Positions 53,489-63,894 are shown, counted from the stretch's first letter. The stretch: 64,000 bases of DNA from Streptomyces abyssomicinicus (GCF_008974245.1 NZ_BBZI01000005.1:468180-532179), one strand, 5' to 3'. Notes: generated by a model not told the origin, from the letters alone. Numbers and translations: made by a program.

Positions 53489-53930
53489 GTGCCGGGGCTT
53501 GCGCCTGTGCCTGCGCCCGGACCTGTGCCCGTGCTTGCGCCTGTGCCAGGGCCTGCGCCCGGACCTGTGCCCGTGCCCGTGCCGGGGCTTGCGCCCGTGC
53601 CTGTGCCCGGACCTGTGCCTGTGCCGGGGCCCGTGCCGGGGCTTGCGCCCGTGCCTGTGCCCGGACCTGTGCCTCTGCTGGGGCCCGTGCCGGGGGCTTG
53701 CGCCTGTGCCTGTGCCCGGACCTGCGCCTGTGCTTGCGCCCGTGCCCGGACCTGCGCCTGTGCTTGCGCCCGTGCCTGTGCCCGGACCTGCGCCTGTGCT
53801 TGCGCCCGTGCCCGTGCCCGTCCCTGCGCCCGTGCCCGTGCCTGGGCCCGGACCTGCGCCTGTGCCCGGGCCAGGGCTTGCGCCTATGCCGGGGCCTGCG
53901 CCTGTGCCGGGGCTTGTGCCGGGGCCCGGG
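53489..53930. repeat. hexamer-based minisatellite block
   Basis: About 440 bases are built almost wholly of six-base words related to GTGCCC, GCGCCT, GTGCCG and GGACCT, arranged in higher-order units. All frames are open. On the plus strand one frame gives alternating Pro with Val, Ala, Gly; on the minus strand one gives alternating Gly with Thr, Ala, Pro, Ser. An extra G near 53690 breaks either frame. There is no start codon with a ribosome site, and third-base use (many T) is poor for a gene here. It sits between the AidB terminator and the enterochelin esterase gene. Confidence 0.85.
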
Positions 53931-54295
53931 CGCAGGCTCTTGGTTCCTGCACCGGCCTTCGCCCCGGGTCGTCGGTCTCCGGCCTGGTCCTTGCCTCGGG
54001 CTGTCGGCGCTTCGGTCTTCGGGCCGGCCTCCGGCCTGGCCTTCGCCCCGGGTTGTGGGCCTTCGCCCGGGGTTGTCGGCCCCGGCCCGGTCCTCGCCTC
54101 CGCCGTCGGCCTCCGGACGGTTGGGACCGGGCGGCGGGATCGCGCCGCGGACCGCTCCCGGTCGTCGTCGGCGCCGTCGTCGGCGACCGGTGGCGCCACG
54201 GGCGCCACCCGCGGCGACCCGGAGTCCCCGGTTCTCCGCCCGGAGGCCCCCACGTAGGGTGGCCGGTGAGTCCGCAGCCCCTGGAGAGCCGCCCG
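53931..54295. other. gene-free stretch before the enterochelin esterase
   Basis: About 365 bases following the hexamer block. The first 180 hold longer, looser repeats around GCCCCGGGTCGTCGG and TTCGGGCC-like words; the rest is GC-rich without a recognised gene. A minus-strand frame from a GTG near 54258 ([20 protein letters not shown]) has plausible composition and runs into the hexamer block, but it has no clear family and breaks at the extra base. The promoter of the esterase must be in the last 60 bases; no iron box is present there. Confidence 0.4.
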
Positions 54296-55639
54296 ATGTC
54301 CTTCCCCGCCCCGCCCCGCGAGTCGCTCCCCCACCCGCCGCGCACCCCGAGGCCGGCCGCCATGGAGCTCGCCGACAGCCCGCGCCTCGCGGCGCTGGAG
54401 GCCGGGGCGGAGAGCACCGAGGCGTTCTGGGAGTCGGTCCGCGCCACCGGCACCCCCCTGGTCGAACCCGACCCCCAGGGCTCGCCCGACCACGTACTGG
54501 TCACCTTCCTCTGGCGGGGCGACGACCGCGTCCGCGCCGCCCTGGCCCTGCCCAACAAGCTGGCCGACCCGCGCGACCCCGCCGCCAACCTGATGCGCCG
54601 GGTGCCCGGCACCGACGTGTGGCACTGGACGCTGCGGATGCGCGGCGACTGGCAGGCCACCTACTCGATCTGCGTCGACGACGGCGACGACCCGCACGCC
54701 CCCCGGCCCGGCGAGCGGACCTACTGGCAGTGGCTGCGCTCCCGCCCACGCGTGGACCCCTTCAACCCCCGCACCCTGCCCCGCCGTTGGGGCGGCGTGC
54801 CGCAGTCCGTGCTCGAACTGCCCGGCGCGCCCACCGCCGAGCACCTCTGGCGACGCCGCCCCGGCGTGGCGCGCGGTACCGTCACCGAACACCGGCTGCG
54901 CAGCGAACTCCTCGGCAACGAACGGCGGGTGTGGCTCTACGAACCGGCGCCCCCACAGGCCCCCGGCCCCGCCCGGGCAACGGGCGCCCACGCCGACCGC
55001 GACGCCGGCCACGACGCCGGACTCCCCGTCGTGGTCCTCTTCGACGCCGAGATGTGGCAGCCCGAACTCGACGTCGCCGCCCTGCTCGACAACCTGATCG
55101 CCGACGGCGCCCTGCCACCGGTGGCGGCCGTGATGCCGGAATCGCTCGGTTCCGAGCGCCGCTACCGCGAACTCGCCCCCAGCGAGACCTTCGTGGAGTT
55201 CCTGCGGACCGAACTCCTGCCCTGGGCGGGCAAGCGGGTCCCGCTGACCGACGACCCGGCCCGCACGGTGGTCGCCGGACAGAGCCTCGGCGGACTCGCC
55301 GCCCTGTATGCCGCGGTGAGCGCGCCCGAACGGTTCGGCAACGCCCTCTCCTGCTCCGGCTCGTTCTGGTGGCCCAACCACGCCGAGACCGACGGCGAAT
55401 GGATCACCGCCGCGATCCGCGAGCACGGCGTGCCCGACGGCGTCCGGATCCGACTCGCCTCCGGCGCACAGGAATGGGTGCTGCTCCCGGCCACCGACCA
55501 CCTCTGCGAAGCGCTGGCCGAACGGGGCGCGGCCTTCTCCCACCGGCGGTTCAACGGCGGGCACGACTACCTGTGCTGGCGCACCGAACTCGCCGACGGG
55601 CTGACCGAGCTGCTCGGCCGGCCCGCACCGCGGGGCTGA
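54296..55639 (+). CDS. enterochelin esterase-like protein (Fes type)
   Basis: A 447-residue protein with the two Fes domains. The N-terminal part has [20 protein letters not shown] and the [27 protein letters not shown] block (residues about 100-125). The esterase domain shows [31 protein letters not shown], the nucleophile in [18 protein letters not shown] and the catalytic His in [11 protein letters not shown]. It should open trilactone siderophores such as enterobactin after uptake to free iron. It lies 7 kb from the iron transporter and is not obviously under an iron box. ATG at 54296 with CTGGAGAG upstream. Confidence 0.88.
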   Translation: MSFPAPPRESLPHPPRTPRPAAMELADSPRLAALEAGAESTEAFWESVRATGTPLVEPDPQGSPDHVLVTFLWRGDDRVRAALALPNKLADPRDPAANLMRRVPGTDVWHWTLRMRGDWQATYSICVDDGDDPHAPRPGERTYWQWLRSRPRVDPFNPRTLPRRWGGVPQSVLELPGAPTAEHLWRRRPGVARGTVTEHRLRSELLGNERRVWLYEPAPPQAPGPARATGAHADRDAGHDAGLPVVVLFDAEMWQPELDVAALLDNLIADGALPPVAAVMPESLGSERRYRELAPSETFVEFLRTELLPWAGKRVPLTDDPARTVVAGQSLGGLAALYAAVSAPERFGNALSCSGSFWWPNHAETDGEWITAAIREHGVPDGVRIRLASGAQEWVLLPATDHLCEALAERGAAFSHRRFNGGHDYLCWRTELADGLTELLGRPAPRG

Positions 55640-55672
55640 CCGGACCGCCGTGGCGGCGCCGCCCGGGAGGCG

Positions 55673-56437
55673 TCAGCCGGCCGTGTGCAGGTTGATGTCG
55701 CCGTTGTCGGAGCGGACGTCGAGCCGGTGCGCGCCGTCCGGGTCGGTGGGCAGCTTCGTGCTCACGTCACCGTTGGAGGCGTGGGCGTCCACCCGGTAGG
55801 CGGTGCCCTTCGGAACCTCCAGGGTCACGTCGCCGTTGGACGACTCCACGCTGGTGCGCTGCGGCGCGGTGTCGAAGACCAGCCGGACGTCGCCGTTGTC
55901 GGAGACGGCGTCCACCTCGCGGGAGGTGACGCCGGTCGCCCGGAGATCCCCGTTGTCGCCCTCCAGGGTGAGGGGGCCGGTGGACCCGGACACCTCGACG
56001 TCACCGTTGTCCGTCACGATGCGCAGCGCCGTCGTGAAGCCCGCCGCCTGGATGTCCCCGTTGTCCCCGGTCACGGTCAGCCGCATGTCGCGGGGGACCA
56101 GCACCTCGTAGCGGGCCGAGCAGCCGCCCACGACAGGGCCGCAGTCGGTCTTCAGTTCCAGACGGTCGCCGTCCATCTTCCAGGTGGCCTCCGGCTCGCC
56201 GATCAGCGCCCAGCCGGCGAACCACCGGGTGACCTCGATGCTGTCGACGTCGGCGGGGCGGACCGAGAGGTCCCCGTTGTCGGTGTCGATGGTGAGGCGG
56301 TCGGCGGCCGTCGTGAAGGAGCGCTTCTCCGGCTCGGCGTCCTCCAGGTCGGCGCCGCAGCCGCTCAGCGCCGCCAGTGCGAGGACGGTGCCGGTGGCGA
56401 CCAGGGCGACACGGGCGGTGCGGGGGACTGCGGCCAC
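55673..56437 (-). CDS. DUF4097 beta-helix lipoprotein
   Basis: A 254-residue lipoprotein with signal VALVATGTVLALAALSGCGA ending in lipobox LSGC. The mature protein is a series of short repeats each holding DNGD or SNGD (for example LTIDTDNGDLSVRP, LTLEGDNGDLRATG, DAVSDNGDVRLVFD), eight or more in all, which form a right-handed beta-helix-like adhesin fold in DUF4097 proteins. Role unknown; anchored outside the membrane. GTG start at 56437. It is convergent with the esterase gene. Confidence 0.85.
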   Translation of the reverse strand: MAAVPRTARVALVATGTVLALAALSGCGADLEDAEPEKRSFTTAADRLTIDTDNGDLSVRPADVDSIEVTRWFAGWALIGEPEATWKMDGDRLELKTDCGPVVGGCSARYEVLVPRDMRLTVTGDNGDIQAAGFTTALRIVTDNGDVEVSGSTGPLTLEGDNGDLRATGVTSREVDAVSDNGDVRLVFDTAPQRTSVESSNGDVTLEVPKGTAYRVDAHASNGDVSTKLPTDPDGAHRLDVRSDNGDINLHTAG

Positions 56438-56567
56438 GGGGGGCCTCCGTTCAGGTCGGACGAGGCTTCGCGTCGGCCGTTGCCGACGCTACCGACGCTA
56501 CGGAGCCGGGCCCGCCGTCACGATCCGGCGTGCCCCCTTCGCCGTACGGGGGCTGTCCCCACCCCCG

Positions 56568-57197
56568 TCACCCCCGCCCCCCGCAGATCCACTCCAGGCC
56601 GCCCCGCAGGTGGGCCAGGAAGGCAGGGTCGCGGTACGCCTCCTCGGCGTGCCCCAGGGCGGTCCAGAAGACGCGGCCGCGTCCCTGCCGGTGGTGCCAG
56701 GCCAGCGGGTGACGGTCCTCGCCGCCACGGAGCAGCACGCGGACCTCGGCCGGGTCGGGGCAGGGGGCGAAGTCGTACCACTCGTCGCTCCACGACCATG
56801 CCTCGGGCAGGTGGGCCGTGGCCGGATGCGCCCGGTCCTCCACCCGGATGAGTCCCGGGCCGTACGGCGGGTGACCGGCGAACCGCGACCGCTGGAGGCT
56901 CCCGGTGAACCAGGGCCAGCTCTCCTCGGTGCAGGCCGCCGAGTGCACGCCGGCGAAGCCCGTGCCGGACTCCACCGCCGCGGCGAGCCCCGCGCGGCCG
57001 GCGTCGGTCAGGATGTCGCCGGAGGTGGAGAGGAACACCACGGCCGCGTACCGGGAGAGGTCGTCCTCCAGGGCGGCGGGATCCTCGGTGGCGTCCACCG
57101 CGAACCCGTCGAAGCGGCCGACCGCGGCCAGGGCGGCGGGGATCGAGTCGTGGCGGTACCCGGTGGTGCGGGTGTGGACCAGCAGGCGGCGCGTCAT
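56568..57197 (-). CDS. ThuA-like domain protein
   Basis: A 209-residue protein with the ThuA (trehalose utilisation) glutamine-amidotransferase-like fold: RRLLVHTRTTGYRHDSIPAA, YAAVVFLSTSGDILTDAGRA, FAGVHSAACTEESWPWFTGS and GRGRVFWTALGHAEEAYRDP. These blocks match the conserved family pattern, including the HSA turn. ThuA is tied to keto-trehalose metabolism in rhizobia, but many homologues act on other sugars. ATG at 57197. It lies 43 bases after the alditol oxidase stop on the same strand, so the two may form a sugar/polyol unit. Confidence 0.85.
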   Translation of the reverse strand: MTRRLLVHTRTTGYRHDSIPAALAAVGRFDGFAVDATEDPAALEDDLSRYAAVVFLSTSGDILTDAGRAGLAAAVESGTGFAGVHSAACTEESWPWFTGSLQRSRFAGHPPYGPGLIRVEDRAHPATAHLPEAWSWSDEWYDFAPCPDPAEVRVLLRGGEDRHPLAWHHRQGRGRVFWTALGHAEEAYRDPAFLAHLRGGLEWICGGRG

Positions 57198-57240
57198 GCC
57201 GACACGGTAGGACGCGCGGGGCCCGCCGGGGGAGAGGGCG

Positions 57241-58671
<1,431 letters not shown>

Positions 58672-58718
58672 TCACCGGCGGCATACGGTGAGAAGTCGCG
58701 CATGGGAAGGAGAACGGT

Positions 58719-60083
58719 ATGAGCACGGGCACGGGCAGTCGTACCGCGCTGGTCGAGGATCTGATGGAGCGGTTCCCCGGGGTACCGCGGGAGGCCGTGT
58801 TCAAGGAGGACCTGCTGCGAGGCGGGGTCGCCTTCGACGCCTCGGCGCTCAGCGACAACGAGGACGGCGAGGTCAAACCGAAGTCCTACTTCATCTTCTC
58901 CTTCGACCACGGCACCCTCCCCGAACTCGGCGAGGCCGCGCTGCGCCGGCCGCCCGAGGAGATCATCCTCACCGGCGGCCCCTACGACCTGCGGCGCACC
59001 GTCGTCTCGGTCCGCGTCAACCCGAACTCGCCGTACCGCGTCGCCGCCGACGACCACGGCGTGCTGGGCCTCTACCTCGACGGGAAGCGGATCGCCGACG
59101 TCGGCGTGCCGCCGATGCCCGAGTACTACCGGCACAAGCTCTCCAACGGGAAGTCCGTGATGGAGGTGGCGCCCACCATCCAGTGGGGCTACCTGATCTA
59201 CCTCACGGTCTTCCGGGTGTGCCAGTACTTCGGCGTCAAGGAGGAGTGCCAGTACTGCGACATCAACCACAACTGGCGCCAGCACAAGAAGGCCGGCCGC
59301 CCCTACACGGGCGTCAAGGACGTGGAGGAGGTGCTGGAGGCCCTGGAGATCATCGACAAGTACGACACCCAGAAGACCTCCACCGCCTACACGCTCACCG
59401 GCGGCGCCATCACCTCCAAGGTCGCCGGGCGCGACGAGGCCGACTTCTACGGCCACTACGCCAAGGCCATCGAGGAGCGCTTCCCGGACCGCTGGATCGG
59501 CAAGGTCGTGGCCCAGGCGCTGCCCAGGGACGACGTCCAGCGGTTCAAGGACTACGGCGTCAAGATCTACCACCCCAACTTCGAGGTGTGGGACGAGTAC
59601 CTGTTCAAGATGTACTGCCCCGGCAAGGAGCGCTACGTCGGCCGGGACGAGTGGCACAAGCGCATCCTGGACTCCGCGGAGATCTTCGGCCCGCGCAACG
59701 TGATCCCGAACTTCGTGGCCGGCGTCGAGATGGCCGAGCCGTTCGGCTTCAAGACGGTCGACGAGGCCATCGCCTCCACCACCGAGGGCCTGCGGTTCTT
59801 CATGTCGAACGGCATCACGCCCCGGTTCACCACCTGGTGCCCGGAGCCGACCACGCCGCTCGGGAAGACCAACCCCGACGGTGCGCCGCTGGAATACCAC
59901 ATCCGTCTGCTCCAGGCCTACCGCCGGACGATGGAGGACTTCGGTCTCTCCTCCCCGCCCGGCTACGGCCCGCCCGGTCCGGGTCGCGCCGTCTTCTCGG
60001 TGAGCTCCTTCATGGACAGCCTCCCCGCCGACGAGACGTACGTGGACAACGAGATCACCGCCGCGGCCGTCGAGCAGGCCTGA
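58719..60083 (+). CDS. radical SAM protein with CX8CX2C motif
   Basis: A 454-residue protein. The cluster-binding cysteines appear to be Cys168, Cys177 and Cys180 in RVCQYFGVKEECQYCDINHN, a CX8CX2C spacing instead of the canonical CX3CX2C. The aromatic residue before the last Cys and the GYLIYLTVF strand in front are usual for the first barrel strand. LTGGAITSKVAG may be the glycine-rich SAM loop; VIPNFVAGVEMAEPFGFKTV and FTTWCPEPTTPLG are late barrel blocks. The first 150 residues form an extra domain. Reaction unknown. ATG with GAAGGAGA at ideal spacing. It has its own terminator and does not obviously belong to the membrane-protein genes downstream. Confidence 0.8.
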   Translation: MSTGTGSRTALVEDLMERFPGVPREAVFKEDLLRGGVAFDASALSDNEDGEVKPKSYFIFSFDHGTLPELGEAALRRPPEEIILTGGPYDLRRTVVSVRVNPNSPYRVAADDHGVLGLYLDGKRIADVGVPPMPEYYRHKLSNGKSVMEVAPTIQWGYLIYLTVFRVCQYFGVKEECQYCDINHNWRQHKKAGRPYTGVKDVEEVLEALEIIDKYDTQKTSTAYTLTGGAITSKVAGRDEADFYGHYAKAIEERFPDRWIGKVVAQALPRDDVQRFKDYGVKIYHPNFEVWDEYLFKMYCPGKERYVGRDEWHKRILDSAEIFGPRNVIPNFVAGVEMAEPFGFKTVDEAIASTTEGLRFFMSNGITPRFTTWCPEPTTPLGKTNPDGAPLEYHIRLLQAYRRTMEDFGLSSPPGYGPPGPGRAVFSVSSFMDSLPADETYVDNEITAAAVEQA

Positions 60084-60106
60084 CCGGACACCGTCCGGCC
60101 CGCTCC

Positions 60107-60148
60107 CGCCCCGCGCGCCACCCCCTTCGAGGGCCGGCGCGCGGGGCG
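60107..60148 (+). terminator. hairpin after the radical SAM gene
   Basis: A 13-bp perfect stem (60107-60119 with 60136-60148, 16-base loop) lies 24 bases after the stop. A smaller stem CCGGAC/GTCCGG precedes it. Confidence 0.65.
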
Positions 60149-60261
60149 CCGTCGTCCGCACGGGGCCTTCCGCTCCCCGGGTTGCCGCGCCGCGGCTCTG
60201 TACCACGGCGTGACATCGTCGGGAAACAGGCGTGCGAAAAATGGGTGATACTTTTTCGGTC

Positions 60262-60948
60262 ATGTCGAGTTCTGCGCTCTCGACCGAGGCCGACACCCGG
60301 GCCCCGGTCGCCTCTCCGGCCCCGGCCGTCCCGCCGGCCCCGCCCGGCTCCCAGGCCGCTCCGCACACCCTCGCGGAGAACATCGCGGCGTACGTGATCG
60401 GCGCCTTCCTGATGTCCTGGGGGCTGACCCTCCTGCACGCCGTCCAAGGCGTCACCGGCGGTCTCGCCGGCGCGTCGTTCCTCGTCAGCTACGCGGGCGG
60501 CGTGCCGCTGGGCGCGGTCTTCTTCGCCGTCAACCTGCCGTTCTACTACTTCGCGGTGCGGCGCATGGGCTGGTCCTTCACCCTGCGGACCCTGGCGGTG
60601 GTCGGGCTCACCTCGGCGCTGACGCCCCTCCAGCAGGAGCTGGTCACGCTCTCCGGGATGAGTCCCTGGTACGCCGCCGTGTTCGGCGGCCTCTGCGTGG
60701 GCCTCGGCATGATCGTGGTGTTCCGCCACAACGCGAGCGGCGGCGGCTTCGGCATCCTCGCCCTCCATCTCCAGGACCGGTACGGCTGGCGGGCCGGCTA
60801 CGTGCAGCTCGGCCTCGACGCGGTGGTGATCCTCTGCGCGCTGCCGCTGGTGGAGCCGGGGGTGGTGCTCGCCTCGCTGGCCGGCGTCGCCGTGCTCAAC
60901 CTGGTCATAGCGATGAACCACCGGCCCGGCCGCTACAACGGCCGCTGA
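60262..60948 (+). CDS. YitT family membrane protein
   Basis: A 228-residue membrane protein with about five helices. NIAAYVIGAFLMSWGLTLLH and VTGGLAGASFLVSYAGGVPL match the YitT/DUF161 core; FFAVNLPFYYFAVRRMGWSF and GGGFGILALHLQDRYGWRAG follow. The first 35 residues are Ala/Pro-rich and cytoplasmic. Function of the family is not established. The ATG at 60262 sits seven bases after a TACTTT element and may be leaderless; a GTG at 60232 is the alternative. Confidence 0.85.
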   Translation: MSSSALSTEADTRAPVASPAPAVPPAPPGSQAAPHTLAENIAAYVIGAFLMSWGLTLLHAVQGVTGGLAGASFLVSYAGGVPLGAVFFAVNLPFYYFAVRRMGWSFTLRTLAVVGLTSALTPLQQELVTLSGMSPWYAAVFGGLCVGLGMIVVFRHNASGGGFGILALHLQDRYGWRAGYVQLGLDAVVILCALPLVEPGVVLASLAGVAVLNLVIAMNHRPGRYNGR

Positions 60949-61046
60949 CCGCGTCCCCCGCTCCTCCTCCCGTCACCCTCCCCCGTCGTTCCCGGCCCGG
61001 CCCCCGCACGGCCTCGCTCGCACAGCCCCGAATCAGGAGCGGTCCC

Positions 61047-62564
61047 ATGTCCTCCACGTGGTCCCCGGCCCCGTCCGGCACAGGCCGCCGCCCTGCCCTG
61101 CCCGGCCTGCCCGCCTGGGTCCGTGACCCCAAGGTCTGGCGCACCGAGGTGCTGGCCGGTCTGGTGGTCGGTCTCGCGTTGATCCCCGAGGCGATCTCCT
61201 TCTCGGTGATCGCGGGCGTGGACCCGGCGGTCGGTCTCTTCGCCTCGTTCCTGATGGCGGTGACCATCTCGGTGGTCGGCGGCCGCCGGGCGATGGTCTC
61301 CGCGGCCACCGGGGCGGTCGCCCTGGTGATCGCGCCGCTCAACCGGGAGCACGGCTTCGGGTACCTCATCGCGGGGGTGATCCTGGCCGGCGTCTTCCAG
61401 ATCGCCCTCGGCCTGCTCGGCGTCGCCCGGCTGATGCGGTTCGTGCCGCGCTCGGTGATGGTCGGCTTCGTCAACTCGCTGGCCATCCTGGTCTTCCTGG
61501 CGCAGGTCCCCGAGCTCCACGACGTCCCGTGGGCCGTGTACCCGCTGATGCTGTCCGGTCTGGCCATGCTGGTGTTCTTCCCGCGGCTGACCACGGTGGT
61601 GCCCGCGCCGCTGGTGACGGTGGTGATCCTCACCGTGATCACGGTGGCGGCCGGCATCGCCGTGCCGACCGTCGGGGACCGCGGCGAGCTGCCGTCCGCC
61701 CTGCCGGTCCCGGGCCTGCCCGACGTGCCGCTCACCCTGGACACCCTCACCACCGTCGCGCCGTACTCCTTCGCCATGGCGCTGGTCGGACTGATGGAGT
61801 CGCTGATGACCGCCAAGCTGGTCGACGACATCACCGACACCCGCTCCAGCAAGACCCGCGAGTCCGTGGGCCAGGGCATCGCCAACATCGTCACCGGCCT
61901 CTTCGGCGGCATGGGCGGCTGCGCGGTCATCGGACAGACCATGATCAACGTCAAGGTCTCCGGCGCCCGGACACGGCTGTCGACCTTCCTGGCGGGCGTC
62001 TTCGTGCTGATCCTGTGCGTGGCGGCCGGACCGGTGGTCTCCGAGATCCCCATGGCGGCCCTGGTGGCGGTGATGGTGATGGTCTCGGTCACCGCCTTCG
62101 ACTGGCACTCGGTGGCCCCCAGGACGCTCCGGCGGATGCCGCCGGGGGAGACCATGGTGATGGTGATCACGGTGGTCTGCGTGGTGGTCACCCACAACCT
62201 GGCCGTCGGCGTGGTGGTCGGATCGATCACCGCGATGGTGGTCTTCGCGCGGCGGGTCGCGCACCTGGTGGACGTCACCGCGGCCGTCCGGCCGGAGGAC
62301 GGCCAGGTGGTCTACCGTGTCGCCGGCGAGCTGTTCTTCGCCTCGTCGAACGAACTGGTCACGCAGTTCGACTACCAGGGCGACCCGGACGACGTCGTCA
62401 TCGACCTGTCCGCCGCGCACATCTGGGACGCCTCCTCGGTGGCCGCGCTGGACGCCGTCGAGACCAAGTACGCCAGGCACGGCAAGCGGGTCACGGTGGT
62501 CGGTCTCAACGAGCCCAGCGCCCGCATCCACGAACGCCTCGCGGGCAGGCTCCCCTCACCCTGA
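61047..62564 (+). CDS. SulP family anion transporter with STAS domain
   Basis: A 505-residue transporter. The SulP signature region is TEVLAGLVVGLALIPEAISF followed by GVDPAVGLFASFLMAVTIS; ten or more membrane helices extend to about residue 400, including the block GIANIVTGLFGGMGGCAVIG. A STAS domain ends the protein (VYRVAGELFFASSNELVTQF, VVIDLSAAHIWDASSVAALD). SulP proteins carry sulfate, bicarbonate or other anions; which is used here is not readable. ATG at 61047 with AGGAGCGG upstream. It lies 98 bases after yitT. Confidence 0.92.
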   Translation: MSSTWSPAPSGTGRRPALPGLPAWVRDPKVWRTEVLAGLVVGLALIPEAISFSVIAGVDPAVGLFASFLMAVTISVVGGRRAMVSAATGAVALVIAPLNREHGFGYLIAGVILAGVFQIALGLLGVARLMRFVPRSVMVGFVNSLAILVFLAQVPELHDVPWAVYPLMLSGLAMLVFFPRLTTVVPAPLVTVVILTVITVAAGIAVPTVGDRGELPSALPVPGLPDVPLTLDTLTTVAPYSFAMALVGLMESLMTAKLVDDITDTRSSKTRESVGQGIANIVTGLFGGMGGCAVIGQTMINVKVSGARTRLSTFLAGVFVLILCVAAGPVVSEIPMAALVAVMVMVSVTAFDWHSVAPRTLRRMPPGETMVMVITVVCVVVTHNLAVGVVVGSITAMVVFARRVAHLVDVTAAVRPEDGQVVYRVAGELFFASSNELVTQFDYQGDPDDVVIDLSAAHIWDASSVAALDAVETKYARHGKRVTVVGLNEPSARIHERLAGRLPSP

Positions 62565-62587
62565 CCTCCCTCACCCTGACCCACGGC

Positions 62588-62634
62588 CCGAGGGCCCGCA
62601 CCCCGCCGGTGAGAACGGGGGAGCGGGCCCTCGG
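62588..62634. terminator. hairpin between convergent genes
   Basis: A 12-bp perfect stem (62588-62599 with 62623-62634) lies between the SulP stop and the stop of the minus-strand gene. A CTCACCCTGACC direct repeat precedes it. Confidence 0.6.
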
Positions 62635-62642
62635 CCACGTGG

Positions 62643-63338
62643 TCAGGCCTTGCCGCCGCAGATCACGTCGTAGGGCCTGCCGATCGCGAACATCAGCTCC
62701 ATCGGCTCGGTGGTGCCGGCCGGGCACTTGTCCTTCGTCTTCACCAGACCGAGGACCTTGTAGTCGGTCCCGCCCGCGCCGGAGCAGGCGATCTCCTGCG
62801 CCTGGTTGTCGACGCAGTCCCCCTCCACCAGCTGTCCGCCGCCCGCACCGGCGTCGCCGGGGTGGTCGTCGGACAGGTTGCGGCCGCAGACCGTCTCGCT
62901 GGGAATGCCGCCGGCCGCGTCGCTCCCGCCGTACGAGATCGACACCTCGATGATCAGGTCCGTCCCGGCCGGGCACTGGATGGACTCCGGCATGATGCTG
63001 CCGTCCATGATCTCCAGCGCCTTGAAGGTCGCGCCCGACTCGTCGCAGTCGAACATCGTGTAGCTGTCCGACCCCTTCTCCGGGTCGGGACCGCCGCAGT
63101 CGCCCTTCTCCCAGCTGCGCGACTTCTGGTCGTCCGCCGAGTCCGTCGCGCCGGTCGAGGACGACGACGTGCCGGTGTCGTCGTCCTTGAACAGCTGCGA
63201 GGCGCCGAATCCCAGCGCGATCACCACGCCGAGCGACACCAGGCTGCTCAGGCAGCCCTTCGCACGGCTGGGCGCGGTCGCCGGCTGCTGCGGCGGAACC
63301 GGCGGTGGTGGTGGCTGCGGGTTGTTCTGCCAAGCCAC
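62643..63338 (-). CDS. membrane-anchored, cysteine-rich extracytoplasmic protein
   Basis: A 231-residue protein. A Pro-rich cytoplasmic head (NNPQPPPPPVPPQQPATAPS) leads to one membrane helix (CLSSLVSLGVVIALGFGASQ) and then an acidic Ser/Asp linker. The outer part has about eight cysteines spaced in three repeats, such as GDCGGPDPEKGSDSYTMFDC, IQCPAGTDLIIEV and DKCPAGTTEPMELMF; the repeated CPAGT suggests internal duplication with disulfides. Similar proteins are common in Streptomyces but I know no function. GTG at 63338 with GGGAGG seven bases upstream. Confidence 0.7.
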   Translation of the reverse strand: MAWQNNPQPPPPPVPPQQPATAPSRAKGCLSSLVSLGVVIALGFGASQLFKDDDTGTSSSSTGATDSADDQKSRSWEKGDCGGPDPEKGSDSYTMFDCDESGATFKALEIMDGSIMPESIQCPAGTDLIIEVSISYGGSDAAGGIPSETVCGRNLSDDHPGDAGAGGGQLVEGDCVDNQAQEIACSGAGGTDYKVLGLVKTKDKCPAGTTEPMELMFAIGRPYDVICGGKA

Positions 63339-63554
63339 GAAATGCCTCCCCTGCACTCTCCTACAACACGGGGGAGGACGGCCCTTCGGTACCGGCGGTT
63401 CCGGGTTCACACCCCCGATCCGGGCAGGTTGTGTGAAGACTCGCGCGGTCCGGTGCGGCCCCCCACGGCGGCGGAGCGACACCCACCGCCGGGGGCGTCC
63501 GGCCGGTCCACGGGCGGACGCGAAAAGGTGGCGCACGGGGGCAGGCCCGCTCGA

Positions 63555-63560
63555 TATCGT
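63555..63560 (+). promoter_or_regulatory. -10 element of a probable leaderless transcript
   Basis: TATCGT lies seven bases before the ATG at 63568 with no Shine-Dalgarno between. Confidence 0.4.
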
Positions 63561-63567
63561 CCGGCGC

Positions 63568-63894
63568 ATGGCCCTGCACACGAAGGGGTCCCGCCGCATC
63601 GTCGTCGACGGGACCGAGTGCCGCCGGCGGATCAGGCGGCAGGCCACCTGCGGCCAGGGCTGCTGCGGGCGGTCACCCCTGACGTACGCCGTGGAGGCGG
63701 CCGGAACCGGTCGCGCGGGCGGCACGGTGCTGCTCGTCACGACCGGCCACCCGCGTCCCGACAACGCCTTCCGGGCCGAGGCGGTACCCGTCCTCCCGGC
63801 CGACGTGGCGGCCGCCGTACGCGCGGCGCGAGCCGCGGGGTGGGAGCCCGGCAGGCCGGGCTCCGCCTTCCGCTTCCCCCGGCCCGCCGGCTGA
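63568..63894 (+). CDS. small hypothetical protein
   Basis: A 108-residue cytoplasmic protein, basic at the start (KGSRRIVVDGTECRRRIRRQ) with a cysteine cluster ATCGQGCCGRSP, then a strand TVLLVTTGHPRPDNAF and a helix DVAAAVRAARAAGWEPG. The ending AGWEPGRPGSAFRF resembles the C-terminus of small Streptomyces proteins of unknown role. The three close cysteines might bind metal. Probably leaderless from the ATG at 63568. Confidence 0.6.
   Translation: MALHTKGSRRIVVDGTECRRRIRRQATCGQGCCGRSPLTYAVEAAGTGRAGGTVLLVTTGHPRPDNAFRAEAVPVLPADVAAAVRAARAAGWEPGRPGSAFRFPRPAG

Noticed and set aside
53489..53930. CRISPR array
   Set aside because: The repeat has a six-base period and no unique spacers, and no cas genes are present.
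52979..55564. Minus-strand open frame of about 860 codons spanning the hexamer block
   Set aside because: It is antisense to well-supported AidB-like and esterase genes. Only the part over the gene-free stretch is kept as a question.
58719..62564. Radical SAM, YitT and SulP genes as one operon
   Set aside because: A strong hairpin follows the radical SAM gene and the next start has its own promoter-like element, so co-transcription is doubtful.
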